Shown piece after piece: positions 23,418-35,053 of a stretch of DNA of 64,000 nucleotides. The notes beneath the pieces were generated by a model. It was not told the DNA's origin. It saw only the letters and a list, made by a program, of their open reading frames with translations, and made no database searches. The stretch lies in assembly GCF_900110955.1 (NCBI RefSeq), contig NZ_FOFR01000006.1:290545-354544 (forward strand), in the 5' to 3' direction. A program made the position numbers and the translations under genes. Positions within the stretch are counted from its first letter, which is position 1. Each line of letters opens with the position of its first letter. The stretch comes from Lentzea xinjiangensis (lineage in GTDB: Bacteria > Actinomycetota > Actinomycetes > Mycobacteriales > Pseudonocardiaceae).

Positions 23418-24254
23418 ATGACCGGCACACCTCTCGGCGACTTCCTCCGGGCCCGGCGCGAGGCGCTCACGCCGCAGGACGTCGGGCTGCCCGAGCACGG
23501 CCGCCGCCGCGTGAAGGGCTTGCGCCGCGAGGAGGTCGCGATCCTCGCCGGGATGAGCAGCGACTACTACATGCGCCTGGAGCAGGGCCGCGAGTCCAGC
23601 CCGTCGGCGCAGGTGGTGGACGCGGTGGCGCGGGCGCTGAGGCTCGACGCCGCGGCCACCGAGTACCTGTGGCTGCTGGTCCAGCCACCGGAGGCGAGGC
23701 CGTGGCGCCGCACCGGCGACCTGCCGGTGAGCGCCCAGCTCCGGCAGCTCGTGGACGGCTGGTCCGGCTCGCCCGCGTTCGTCCTCGGACCCGCCCTGGA
23801 CATCCTGGCGTGCAACAGCATGGCCACCGCGCTGCACGAGGGTTTCACGCCCGCGGACAACCTCGCCCGCATGGTGTTCCTGGATCCCGCCGGACGCGAG
23901 TTCTACCAGGAGTGGGAGCGCGCGGCGCACTCCTGCGCGGCCGAGATCAGGGCCGCGTACGGGCACGACCCCGACAACGCGCGCATCGCCGAGGTCGTGG
24001 CCGAGCTGTCCGGCCGCAGCCCGGAGTTCGCGACGCTGTGGGCACGTCACGACGTGAAGCCCAAGACGCAGGAGACCAAGCACTTGCGCCACCCGCGGGT
24101 CGGGGACCTGGACATCCAGTTCTCCACGTTCACCGTCAGCGGTGCCGCGCACCAGCAGCTCGTCGTCTACCAGGCGGAGCCCGCTTCCCCGACGGCGCGG
24201 GCGTTCGAGCTGCTGCGCGCCCACGCCGACGCGGCGCACGCTGAGGTGCACTAA
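23418..24254 (+). CDS. XRE family regulator with MmyB-like ligand-binding domain
   Basis: 278 residues. HTH region: LGDFLRARREALTPQD and RRRVKGLRREEVAILAGMSSDYYMRLEQG. MmyB-like domain: PAFVLGPALDILACNSMATAL, NLARMVFLDPAGREFYQEW, and HPRVGDLDIQFSTFTVSG. It is about the same size as its divergent paralogue and was probably created by duplication. The SDR-flavin reductase-amidohydrolase set starts 175 bp downstream, the usual genomic target of this class. Confidence 0.88.
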   Translation: MTGTPLGDFLRARREALTPQDVGLPEHGRRRVKGLRREEVAILAGMSSDYYMRLEQGRESSPSAQVVDAVARALRLDAAATEYLWLLVQPPEARPWRRTGDLPVSAQLRQLVDGWSGSPAFVLGPALDILACNSMATALHEGFTPADNLARMVFLDPAGREFYQEWERAAHSCAAEIRAAYGHDPDNARIAEVVAELSGRSPEFATLWARHDVKPKTQETKHLRHPRVGDLDIQFSTFTVSGAAHQQLVVYQAEPASPTARAFELLRAHADAAHAEVH

Positions 24255-24280
24255 GCCGCACGGTTGTTGATGCGGGTGAA

Positions 24281-24328
24281 CACCCAGGGCCTGTCGCGGC
24301 GCCCTTGGGTGGGTGCGTTCCTCCCAGG
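24281..24328. promoter_or_regulatory. operator-like repeats upstream of the SDR gene
   Basis: CACCCAGG at 24281-24288 and GGGTGCGTTCCTCCCAGG at 24311-24328 closely match the palindrome between the XRE genes (GGGTGCGTCCCACCCAGG). The GCCCTTGGGT at 24301 pairs with ACCCAGGGC at 24282 with one bulge. The position, about 100 bp before the SDR start, fits regulation by the XRE pair. Confidence 0.5.
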
Positions 24329-24429
24329 AAACCCGCGACCTTCTTCCGGCTGTCCTCCGTGGACAAACTCGAACCTGTCAGCGGGGAGACGCCCCGCACG
24401 GGCAGACAGCCGGAAGGAACGAGATCCCC

Positions 24430-25272
24430 ATGTCCACCTGGTTCATCACCGGAGCGTCCCGCGGCCTGGGAGCGGAGATCGCCCGCGCCGCCCTCCGCGC
24501 CGGCGACGAGGTCGTCGTCGCCGTGCGCAATCCGGACCGCGTGCCGGAGGACCTGAAGACGGCGGAGAACGCGTTGGTGGTCGCGCTGGACGTCACCGAC
24601 GTGCAGGCCATTCCCGCAGCCGTGCGGGCAGCCACCGACCGCTTCGGCCGCATCGACGTGCTGGTCAACAACGCGGGTCGCGGCCTGCTCGGCGCGCTGG
24701 AGGAGATCTCCGACGCCGAGGCGCGGTCCCTGTTCGACCTGAACGTCTTCGGCCTGATCGACATGACCCGCGCGGTGCTGCCCGTCATGCGCCGCCAGGG
24801 AGCGGGCAAGCTCGTCCACATCGGGTCGCGTTCGGGCTTCGAGGGCGAGCCGGGGGTGAGCCTGTACAGCGCGTCGAAGTTCGCCGTCGCCGGCATCAGC
24901 GAGGCCCTGGCGGCGGAGCTGGCGCCGTTCGGCATCCAGTCCATGGTGGTCGAGCCGGGCGTGCTGCGCACCGACTTCCTCGACAGCAGCTCGCTGTCCC
25001 TCGCCGCGCGGCGGATCGCCGACTACGACGGGACCCCGGCGCACGTGACCCTCGACTGGGCCGGCACGGCCAACCACACCCAGCTCGGCGACCCGGTCAA
25101 GGGTGCCGCCCTGATCCACGAGGTCACCAGCGGCGACACCCTGCCCGCTCACCTCTACCTGGGCCCGGACACCCTCGACCGGCTGCGGGTCGTGCTGGAG
25201 CGGGTCGAGCGGGACCTGGCGCCGTGGCGGGACAAGTCCGCCGCCACCGCTCACGAGGACGTTCCCGCCTGA
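24430..25272 (+). CDS. short-chain dehydrogenase/reductase
   Basis: 280 residues, classical SDR. TGASRGLG cofactor motif at residues 7-14, DVTD, NNAG, a Ser in HIGSRSG, the catalytic pair YSASK, and EPGVLRTDF after the active site. The sequence resembles the SDRs commonly found next to MmyB-like XRE regulators. Substrate unknown; NADP(H) use is suggested by the basic residue after the second strand. AAGGAACGAG precedes the ATG at 24430. It leads a co-directional set of four genes. Confidence 0.88.
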   Translation: MSTWFITGASRGLGAEIARAALRAGDEVVVAVRNPDRVPEDLKTAENALVVALDVTDVQAIPAAVRAATDRFGRIDVLVNNAGRGLLGALEEISDAEARSLFDLNVFGLIDMTRAVLPVMRRQGAGKLVHIGSRSGFEGEPGVSLYSASKFAVAGISEALAAELAPFGIQSMVVEPGVLRTDFLDSSSLSLAARRIADYDGTPAHVTLDWAGTANHTQLGDPVKGAALIHEVTSGDTLPAHLYLGPDTLDRLRVVLERVERDLAPWRDKSAATAHEDVPA

Positions 25273-25382
25273 TCGGCGCCGCCGCCGGATCGACACCGCG
25301 GCGAGCGAGCCCGTCGCACGACCTCACCGAACCCGGAGTTCCCCCCGGCAGCACGGGCTGCCGAAGCGCGAAAGGCAGCGTG

Positions 25383-25961
25383 ATGACCACGGCCGCCCTC
25401 GACCACCAGGGCTTCACCGAGTACCCGATGCGCGACGTGCACCGGCTGATCGAGCCGGGACCCGTCGTCCTGGTGTCCACTTCGGACGGACACCGCGCCA
25501 ACCTGATGACCAACGGGTTCAACATGCCGATCGCCCACGGCGCGCTCATCGGCCTCGTCCTCGGCCCGTGGGACCACAGCTACGACGCCTTGCGCGACAC
25601 CGGCGAGTGCGTCATCGCCATCCCGTCCATCGACCTCGCCGAACGGGTGGTCGATGTCGGCAACACCTCCGGCCGCGAGGTCGACAAGTGGCAGCGCTTC
25701 GGACTCACGCCGGCCCCCGCCGCGGTGGTGCGGGCGCCTCTGGTGGCGGAGTGCTTCGCCAACGTCGAGTGCACGGTCGCCGACGACCGGCTCGTCGGTG
25801 ACTACAACCTGTGGATCCTGCGCGGCGAGCGCGCCTGGTTCGACGCCACCAAGCGCGGCGCGGGCGAGTTCCACCACCGCGGTGACGGGACGTTCTCCGC
25901 CAACGCGTCCACAGTGGACCTCCGCGACCGCATGACCAAATGGCCCCACCTGACCCGATGA
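25383..25961 (+). CDS. flavin reductase-like FMN-binding protein
   Basis: 192 residues. The split-barrel FMN-binding pattern is visible: PGPVVLVSTSDGHRANLMTNGFNMPI, then GLVLGPWDHSYDALRDTGECVIAIP and LVAECFANVECTV. Family members reduce free flavin for partner monooxygenases or act as FMN proteins. Its stop is followed at once by the amidohydrolase, whose start lies 18 bases downstream, so both are in one transcript. Confidence 0.82.
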   Translation: MTTAALDHQGFTEYPMRDVHRLIEPGPVVLVSTSDGHRANLMTNGFNMPIAHGALIGLVLGPWDHSYDALRDTGECVIAIPSIDLAERVVDVGNTSGREVDKWQRFGLTPAPAAVVRAPLVAECFANVECTVADDRLVGDYNLWILRGERAWFDATKRGAGEFHHRGDGTFSANASTVDLRDRMTKWPHLTR

Positions 25962-25978
25962 ACCACGAGGAAGCAGTG

Positions 25979-27361
25979 ATGACCACGTCCACCACGCTCG
26001 AACTGCTGCGCAGCCACACCTCCGACCCTCGCCGCCGCGTACTGCTGACCGGCGCCACGGTCGTCACCATGGACCCCGGCCTCGGGATCCTGCCCAGGGG
26101 TGACGTGCTGATCGAGGGAGACCGGATCGCCGCCGTCGCTCCCGAGCTGCCGGTCGGTGACGCCGTTGTCGTCGACGCCACCGGCTCGATCGTCGCGCCC
26201 GGTTTCGTCGACACGCACCGGCACGCCTGGGAGGCGCAGCTTCGCCGGGTCATGCCCGACGTCAACGACCTCGGCGAGTACGTGACGTCCACCCTGGTGG
26301 GCATCGCCCCCGCCTACCGGCCGGAGGACATGTACGTCGGGACGAAGCTGGCCGCGCTGACGGCCATCGACAGCGGCATCACGACGATGCTCGACTTCTC
26401 CCACAACTCCCGCACGGCCGGCCACTCCGACGCCGCGGTCCAAGCTCTCGCCGACACCGGCATCCGCGGCGTGCACGCCTCGATGCGGCCGCACTTCGGC
26501 GACTGGGACGGCCAGTGGCCTGCCGATCTCGGCCGGTTGAGGGACCTCTGCTCCTCCACGGGCGGCGGCCTCGTCACCCTGCGCCTGGCCGCGCTGGCCA
26601 CCGACGAGATCGCCGGACCCGGCATCGCCTACGGCCCGCGTCTCGCGGACATCGCGCGGGACCTGGACATCGGCGTCAGCGTCGACGCCGTCTTCGGGGT
26701 GCCCTCGTCCGAGGCGGTCCTGCGGTGGGCCGCGGAGGGGGTGCTGGGGCCGGAGGTCTCACTGATCCACTGCACCGGCCTCACGGGAGAGGCCTGGCGG
26801 GCGATGGCCGACACCGGCGCAGCGGTGTCCCTCGCGCCGACCTCCGAGGCGCAGATCGGGCTCGAGACCGCCGTCCCGGCCATCGACGAGGCACTGGCCG
26901 TCGGCATCCGTCCCGGCCTCAGCATCGACGTCGAGGTCGCATTGGCCAGCGACATGTTCACGCAGATGCGTGCCCTGCACGCCATCCAGCGCATGCGGGC
27001 CGTCAACGCCGTGTACGGCACGACGGCCACGCCGACGCGGATCGGCGTTCACGACGTGCTCGGCTTCGCCACCCTGCACGGCGCGGAGAGCATCGGCTTC
27101 GGTGACGTCACCGGCTCGATCACGCCGGGCAAGCAGGCGGACATCCTGCTCGTGCACGCGGAGGACCTCAACAACATGCCCCTCAACGACCCGATCGGCA
27201 CCCTCGTCCTCGGCTCGGACCCCCGCAACATCCACGCGGTGTTCATCGCGGGCCGCGTCCGCAAGTGGGCGGGAACCGTCCTCGACGTCGACCTGTCCGC
27301 GCTGCGACAGGACGTCCGGGCGTCCCGCGACCGGATCATGAAGGCCGTGCAGCCGGCCTGA
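25979..27361 (+). CDS. amidohydrolase family protein
   Basis: 460 residues from the ATG at 25979, chosen because GAGGAAG sits seven bases upstream; an ATG at 25958 overlapping the previous stop is the alternative. Metal-binding motif DTHRHAW, a later His in LIHCTG, and Asp in SIDVEVALASD fit the TIM-barrel amidohydrolases related to cytosine deaminase and TrzN/AtzA. VAPGFVDTHRH near residue 80 and GSITPGKQADILLV in the C-terminal composite domain are typical. It would hydrolyse a C-N or C-Cl bond of a ring or amide substrate that is not identifiable here. Confidence 0.85.
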   Translation: MTTSTTLELLRSHTSDPRRRVLLTGATVVTMDPGLGILPRGDVLIEGDRIAAVAPELPVGDAVVVDATGSIVAPGFVDTHRHAWEAQLRRVMPDVNDLGEYVTSTLVGIAPAYRPEDMYVGTKLAALTAIDSGITTMLDFSHNSRTAGHSDAAVQALADTGIRGVHASMRPHFGDWDGQWPADLGRLRDLCSSTGGGLVTLRLAALATDEIAGPGIAYGPRLADIARDLDIGVSVDAVFGVPSSEAVLRWAAEGVLGPEVSLIHCTGLTGEAWRAMADTGAAVSLAPTSEAQIGLETAVPAIDEALAVGIRPGLSIDVEVALASDMFTQMRALHAIQRMRAVNAVYGTTATPTRIGVHDVLGFATLHGAESIGFGDVTGSITPGKQADILLVHAEDLNNMPLNDPIGTLVLGSDPRNIHAVFIAGRVRKWAGTVLDVDLSALRQDVRASRDRIMKAVQPA

Positions 27362-27392
27362 ACCCAATGCGCCACAACGAAAGGAACAGATC

Positions 27393-27722
27393 GTGTTCAG
27401 GACCTTGCTCTTCTTGCTCGCGATGGCGTCCACGCTGGTGGTCAAGGCTGGCCACGCGCCCGGCACCGGCAAGCGACCGGCTGCCGCCCCGCACCCCCAC
27501 GTCGGCATGTGGGTCACGGCAGACGGTCGCATCCGCCAGGAGCTCCTGCCCAACGGGCGCTACGAAGAAGAACGGGACGGCCGCAAACGCGCCTACACCG
27601 GCCGGTACACCGTGAGCGGTGACCACATCGACTACTTCGACGACCTCGGCTTCACCGCCACCGGTGACGTCCGCGACGGCATCCTCTACCACGAACACCT
27701 CGTGCTCTACCGCGAACGCTGA
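27393..27722 (+). CDS. Atu4866-domain protein
   Basis: 109 residues. A hydrophobic N-terminus (MFRTLLFLLAMASTLVV) may be a signal or anchor segment. The rest matches the small lipocalin-like Atu4866 domain: HPHVGMWVTADGRIRQELLPNGRY, YTGRYTVSGDHIDYFDDLGF and a closing HEHLVLYRE. It commonly co-occurs with amidohydrolase and SDR genes. Function unknown. It is the last gene of the set and is followed two bases later by a strong hairpin. Confidence 0.78.
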   Translation: MFRTLLFLLAMASTLVVKAGHAPGTGKRPAAAPHPHVGMWVTADGRIRQELLPNGRYEEERDGRKRAYTGRYTVSGDHIDYFDDLGFTATGDVRDGILYHEHLVLYRER

Positions 27723-27723
27723 A

Positions 27724-27759
27724 CGGCCCGGCAGCGGCCGATGAGCCGCTGCCGGGCCG
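27724..27759. terminator. perfect 15-bp hairpin between convergent genes
   Basis: 27724-27738 pairs without mismatch with 27745-27759 around CGATGA. It separates the Atu4866 gene (plus) from the GH10 gene (minus) and can end both. Confidence 0.75.
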
Positions 27760-27806
27760 GTGCCGCGCGAGAACCCCGGTGGACGGCCGGGATCCTCACA
27801 CGGGGA

Positions 27807-31574
<3,768 letters not shown>

Positions 31575-33092
31575 GTGAAGGATCGCAAAGCGGTGCGGAT
31601 TCCCGCGCCCGCGGGACGTTCTCAGTTCGTCGACGACGTGCCGGTGACCGCGGTCATAGGTGGTGGTATCGCGGGTCTTTCGGCGGCCACGCTGCTCGCG
31701 GAACGCGGTGCGCGGGTAGTGCTGTGCGAACGCGAGGACTACCTCGGCGGCCGGGCCGGTGGATGGCGCACGCGGCTGGCTGACGGCAGCGACGTCACGA
31801 TGACCCGCGGGTTCCACGCGTTCTTCCGGCAGTACTACAACCTGCGAGCCTTGCTGAGGAGGGTCGACCAGGACGACCGTGCGCTGACGCCGATGGCCGA
31901 CTACCCGCTCTGGCACGCCGGCGGTGACCGCGACTCCTTCGCCGGGCTGCCGACGACCGCACCGTGGAACGTCCTGGCGTTCCTGCGGCGCAGCCCGACG
32001 TTCCGCTGGCGCGACCTGCCGGACATGAACCCCGAGGCGGCCCTGAAACTGCTGGACGTCGCCGTTCCGGCGATCTACGACGAGCTCGACGGCGTCAACG
32101 CGGCCGACTTCCTGGACCGCGTCCGGTTCCCCGAGGCCGCGCACGCACTCGCGTTCGAGGTGTTCTCCCGCAGCTTCTTCGCACATCCCCGGGACATGTC
32201 GGCCGCCGAGCTCGCGGTGATGTTCCACATCTACTTCCTCGGCTCGAACGAGGGACTGCTCTTCGACGTCGCGGCGGACCCGTTCCCGCACGGCCTGTGG
32301 GACCCGCTCGGCCGCCGCCTCGCCGACCTGGGCGCCGAGGTGCGCACCGGCGCGGAGGTGCGGGCGGTGGAACGGGGCGGGGCGAGGCGGTTCACCGTCG
32401 TCACCGGGAGCGGTGTGGTCGAGGCCGACGCGGTGGTGCTCGCCGCGGACGTGCCGGGACTGCGCCGCCTCGTGGAGTCCTCGCCGGCACTGGGGGACGA
32501 CCGCTGGCGGGCACAGGTGGCGGGACTGCGGACCGCGCCGCCGTTCCTGGTCTCGCGGTACTGGCTCGACCGGCCGGTGGACCGGCCCGGTTTCATCGGC
32601 ACCAGCGGGTACGGCCTGCTGGACAACGTGAGCGTGCTCGACGCCTACGAGCACGAGGCGAGGGCCTGGGCGGCGCGCACCGGCGGTTCGGTGGTCGAGC
32701 TGCACGGCTACGCCATACCGTCCGATGTGGACGAGGCCGAGGCCAGGCTGCGGTTGTGGGAGCAGCTCACCGAGGTCTACCCCGAGACCAAGGGTGCCAC
32801 CGTGGTCGACGAGCGGCACGAGTGGCGGGCGGACTGCCCGTTGTTCCCCGCCGGCGGTTACCGGGCCAGGCCGGCGGTGACCACGCCGGACGACTTCCTG
32901 GTGATGGCCGGGGACCTGGTGCGGATCGACCTGCCGGTGGCGCTGATGGAGCGCGCGGCCACGACCGGGTTCGCCGCCGCCAACCACCTGCTCAGCCGGT
33001 GGGGCGTGGCGGGAACGGAGCTCTGGACGGTGCCCCGGCAGGGGCGCGTGCCGTTCCTGCGCGCGGCCGCCCGCCGCCGGAGGCCGGCGTGA
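31575..33092 (+). CDS. CrtU-like FAD-dependent carotenoid desaturase/methyltransferase-type oxidoreductase
   Basis: 505 residues from the GTG at 31575, behind GAGGGAG. Dinucleotide-binding fold AVIGGGIAGLSAATLLAERGARVVLCERE followed by DYLGGRAGGW. The segment MTRGFHAFFRQYYNLRALLRRVD, then FLRRSPTFRWRDL and FEVFSRSFFAHPRDMSAAELAVMFHIYFLGSNEGLLFD, is characteristic of the CrtU family that turns beta-ionone rings into aromatic rings in isorenieratene/chlorobactene synthesis. A related FAD oxidoreductase acting on another carotenoid is the alternative. It is first in a four-gene operon with overlapping ends. Confidence 0.75.
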   Translation: MKDRKAVRIPAPAGRSQFVDDVPVTAVIGGGIAGLSAATLLAERGARVVLCEREDYLGGRAGGWRTRLADGSDVTMTRGFHAFFRQYYNLRALLRRVDQDDRALTPMADYPLWHAGGDRDSFAGLPTTAPWNVLAFLRRSPTFRWRDLPDMNPEAALKLLDVAVPAIYDELDGVNAADFLDRVRFPEAAHALAFEVFSRSFFAHPRDMSAAELAVMFHIYFLGSNEGLLFDVAADPFPHGLWDPLGRRLADLGAEVRTGAEVRAVERGGARRFTVVTGSGVVEADAVVLAADVPGLRRLVESSPALGDDRWRAQVAGLRTAPPFLVSRYWLDRPVDRPGFIGTSGYGLLDNVSVLDAYEHEARAWAARTGGSVVELHGYAIPSDVDEAEARLRLWEQLTEVYPETKGATVVDERHEWRADCPLFPAGGYRARPAVTTPDDFLVMAGDLVRIDLPVALMERAATTGFAAANHLLSRWGVAGTELWTVPRQGRVPFLRAAARRRRPA

Positions 33093-33937
33093 ACCAGGGC
33101 GCCGGAGTGCGGCGGACGCGGCTCACCGGAGAACGCGGACCGGTCAACCGTGTGCGCGTCGTGGCATCGCTGGCGTGGGTCTGCGGCGCGCTCGTCGTGG
33201 TGGCGCAGATCGTCTACTCCATGACCGAGCCGGGGGAGCGGCTGTTCACCACGGTGGGGTCGGTGACCGCGTTCGCGGTGGCCTCGGTGTGCGACGCCTT
33301 CGCCCGCTTCGGACCGCGCGCGGCGGCCCTGCTGGTGACCGTCGCCGGCGGCGGTGGCCTGGTGGCGGAAACCCTCGGTGTGCACACGGGTTTCCCGTTC
33401 GGCGAGTACCGCTACACGGGCACGCTCGGCGTCGACGTCGCGGGAGTGCCGGTGGTCGTGGCCCTGGCCTGGGTGATGATGTGCTGGCCCGCGTTGCTCG
33501 TCGGCAGGGCCCTCGTGCGGGCGGCAGGCGGGGCCCGCCCGGCGTGGCTGGTCGTCGTGGCCGGTGCGTGGGCCTTGGCGGCGTGGGACGTGTTCCTCGA
33601 CCCGCAGATGGTCGACGCCGGCCACTGGGTGTGGGCCGATCCCAGCCCGGCGCTGCCCGGCGTGACCGGTGTCCCCCTGACCAACTACGGCGGCTGGCTG
33701 CTGACCGCCTTGCTGATGATCGCGGCGCTGCACCGCGGCGTCGGCCGCCCACGCGCTCGCCGGGAGCTGGACCTGCGGGCGGGACCGGCCCCGGTGCTGT
33801 ACCTGTGGACCTACGGCTCCTCGGTGTGGGCGCACGCGGCGTTCTTCGGCCGCCCTTCGGTGGCGCTGGCCGGAGGTCTGCTCATGGGAGTGGTGGCGGT
33901 GCCGTTCGCGCTGGCGCTGTGGCGGGCACACCGATGA
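33089..33937 (+). CDS. cruF: CruF-like carotenoid 1',2'-hydratase
   Basis: 282 residues with seven to eight hydrophobic segments. The GTG start overlaps the crtU-like stop (GTGA). FGEYRYTGTLGVDVAGVPVVVALAWVMM and AWDVFLDPQMVDAGHWVWADP, then PLTNYGGWL, are hallmark segments of the CruF/DUF422 membrane hydratases, which add water across the psi end group of lycopene or gamma-carotene. Its product hydroxyl is the glycosylation site used by the next gene. Confidence 0.82.
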   Translation: MNQGAGVRRTRLTGERGPVNRVRVVASLAWVCGALVVVAQIVYSMTEPGERLFTTVGSVTAFAVASVCDAFARFGPRAAALLVTVAGGGGLVAETLGVHTGFPFGEYRYTGTLGVDVAGVPVVVALAWVMMCWPALLVGRALVRAAGGARPAWLVVVAGAWALAAWDVFLDPQMVDAGHWVWADPSPALPGVTGVPLTNYGGWLLTALLMIAALHRGVGRPRARRELDLRAGPAPVLYLWTYGSSVWAHAAFFGRPSVALAGGLLMGVVAVPFALALWRAHR

Positions 33938-35052
33938 GGCGTCTGCTCACCGCGGCGGTGCGCGGCGCCGCCCTCGGTTCCCTCGCCGCCACGGCGCACG
34001 CGCTGGTGAACGCCCGGCTGATGCGGGTGCCACCGGCCGACCCCCCGCAGTGCCAGGAGGGGGTGTCGGTGCTGGTGCCCGCACGGGACGAGGCGCACCG
34101 GATCGCGCCGACCATCAGGTCGCTGCTGGCGCAGCGGGGCGTGCCGGAGCTGGAGGTCGTCGTGCTCGACGACGGGTCGACCGACGGCACCGCCGACGAG
34201 GTGCGCCGGGTCGCGGGCGGCGACGAGCGGGTCCGCGTCATCACCGGCAGCGCGCCACCTGCCGGGTTGCCCGGCAAACCGCACGCTTGCGCGCAGCTCG
34301 CCGACGCGGCGCGTGGACGCGTGCTGGTGTTCGTCGACGCGGACGTCGTGCTCGCGCCGCACGCGGTCGCCGCGGCGGTCGCCATGCTGCGCGAGCACTC
34401 CCTCGACGTGGTCTCGCCGTTCCCGCGACAGCTCGCCGACGGCGCGGGGACGCGCCTCGTCCAGCCGCTGCTGCAGTGGTCGTGGCTCGTGTTCCTGCCG
34501 CTGCGGCTGGCCGAGCGCTCGCCCCGGCCCTCGTTGTCCGCGGCGAACGGGCAGTTCCTGGTGGTGGACTCCGCCGCCTACCGCCGCAGCGGTGGTTTCG
34601 CGACCATCACCAGCGCCGTGCTCGACGACCTGGCGCTGATGCGGCAGATCAAGCGCAGCGGCGGCCGCGGCGCGGTCGTCGACGGCAGCACGGTGGCGGC
34701 CTGCCGGATGTACGAGGACTGGGCGCAGGTGCGGGACGGCTACGAGAAGTCGCTGTGGTCGGCCACCGGCACCCCGGCCGCCGCGGCGGCGCTGTCGGTC
34801 GTGCTCGCCTGGCTGTACGTCCTGCCGCCGGTGGCCGCGCTCGCGGGGTCGCGCGCCGGTGCCGTCGGCTACGCGGCCGGTGTGCTCGGCCGGGTCGTGA
34901 CCGCGTGGCACACCGGCGGACGGGTGTGGCCCGACGCCCTCGCCCACCCCGTGTCGGTGGGAGTGCTGCTGACGCTCGTCGCGCGGTCGTGGCGCGCGCG
35001 GCGGGCGGGGCGCCTGCGGTGGAAGGGCCGATCACTGCGGGGGAGCAGCTGA
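33934..35052 (+). CDS. cruG: CruG-like carotenoid glycosyltransferase (GT2)
   Basis: 372 residues, ATG overlapping the cruF stop. GT2 catalytic domain: VSVLVPARDEAHRIAPTIRSLL, VVVLDDGSTDGTADEV, LPGKPHACAQL and VFVDADVVL (DxD). LSAANGQFLVVDSAAYRRSGG and AVLDDLALMRQIKRSG complete the active site. Two C-terminal membrane segments anchor it. The combination with CruF matches the cruF-cruG pairs for carotenoid glycosides in cyanobacteria and actinobacteria. Confidence 0.82.
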   Translation: MRRLLTAAVRGAALGSLAATAHALVNARLMRVPPADPPQCQEGVSVLVPARDEAHRIAPTIRSLLAQRGVPELEVVVLDDGSTDGTADEVRRVAGGDERVRVITGSAPPAGLPGKPHACAQLADAARGRVLVFVDADVVLAPHAVAAAVAMLREHSLDVVSPFPRQLADGAGTRLVQPLLQWSWLVFLPLRLAERSPRPSLSAANGQFLVVDSAAYRRSGGFATITSAVLDDLALMRQIKRSGGRGAVVDGSTVAACRMYEDWAQVRDGYEKSLWSATGTPAAAAALSVVLAWLYVLPPVAALAGSRAGAVGYAAGVLGRVVTAWHTGGRVWPDALAHPVSVGVLLTLVARSWRARRAGRLRWKGRSLRGSS

Positions 35053-35053
35053 C

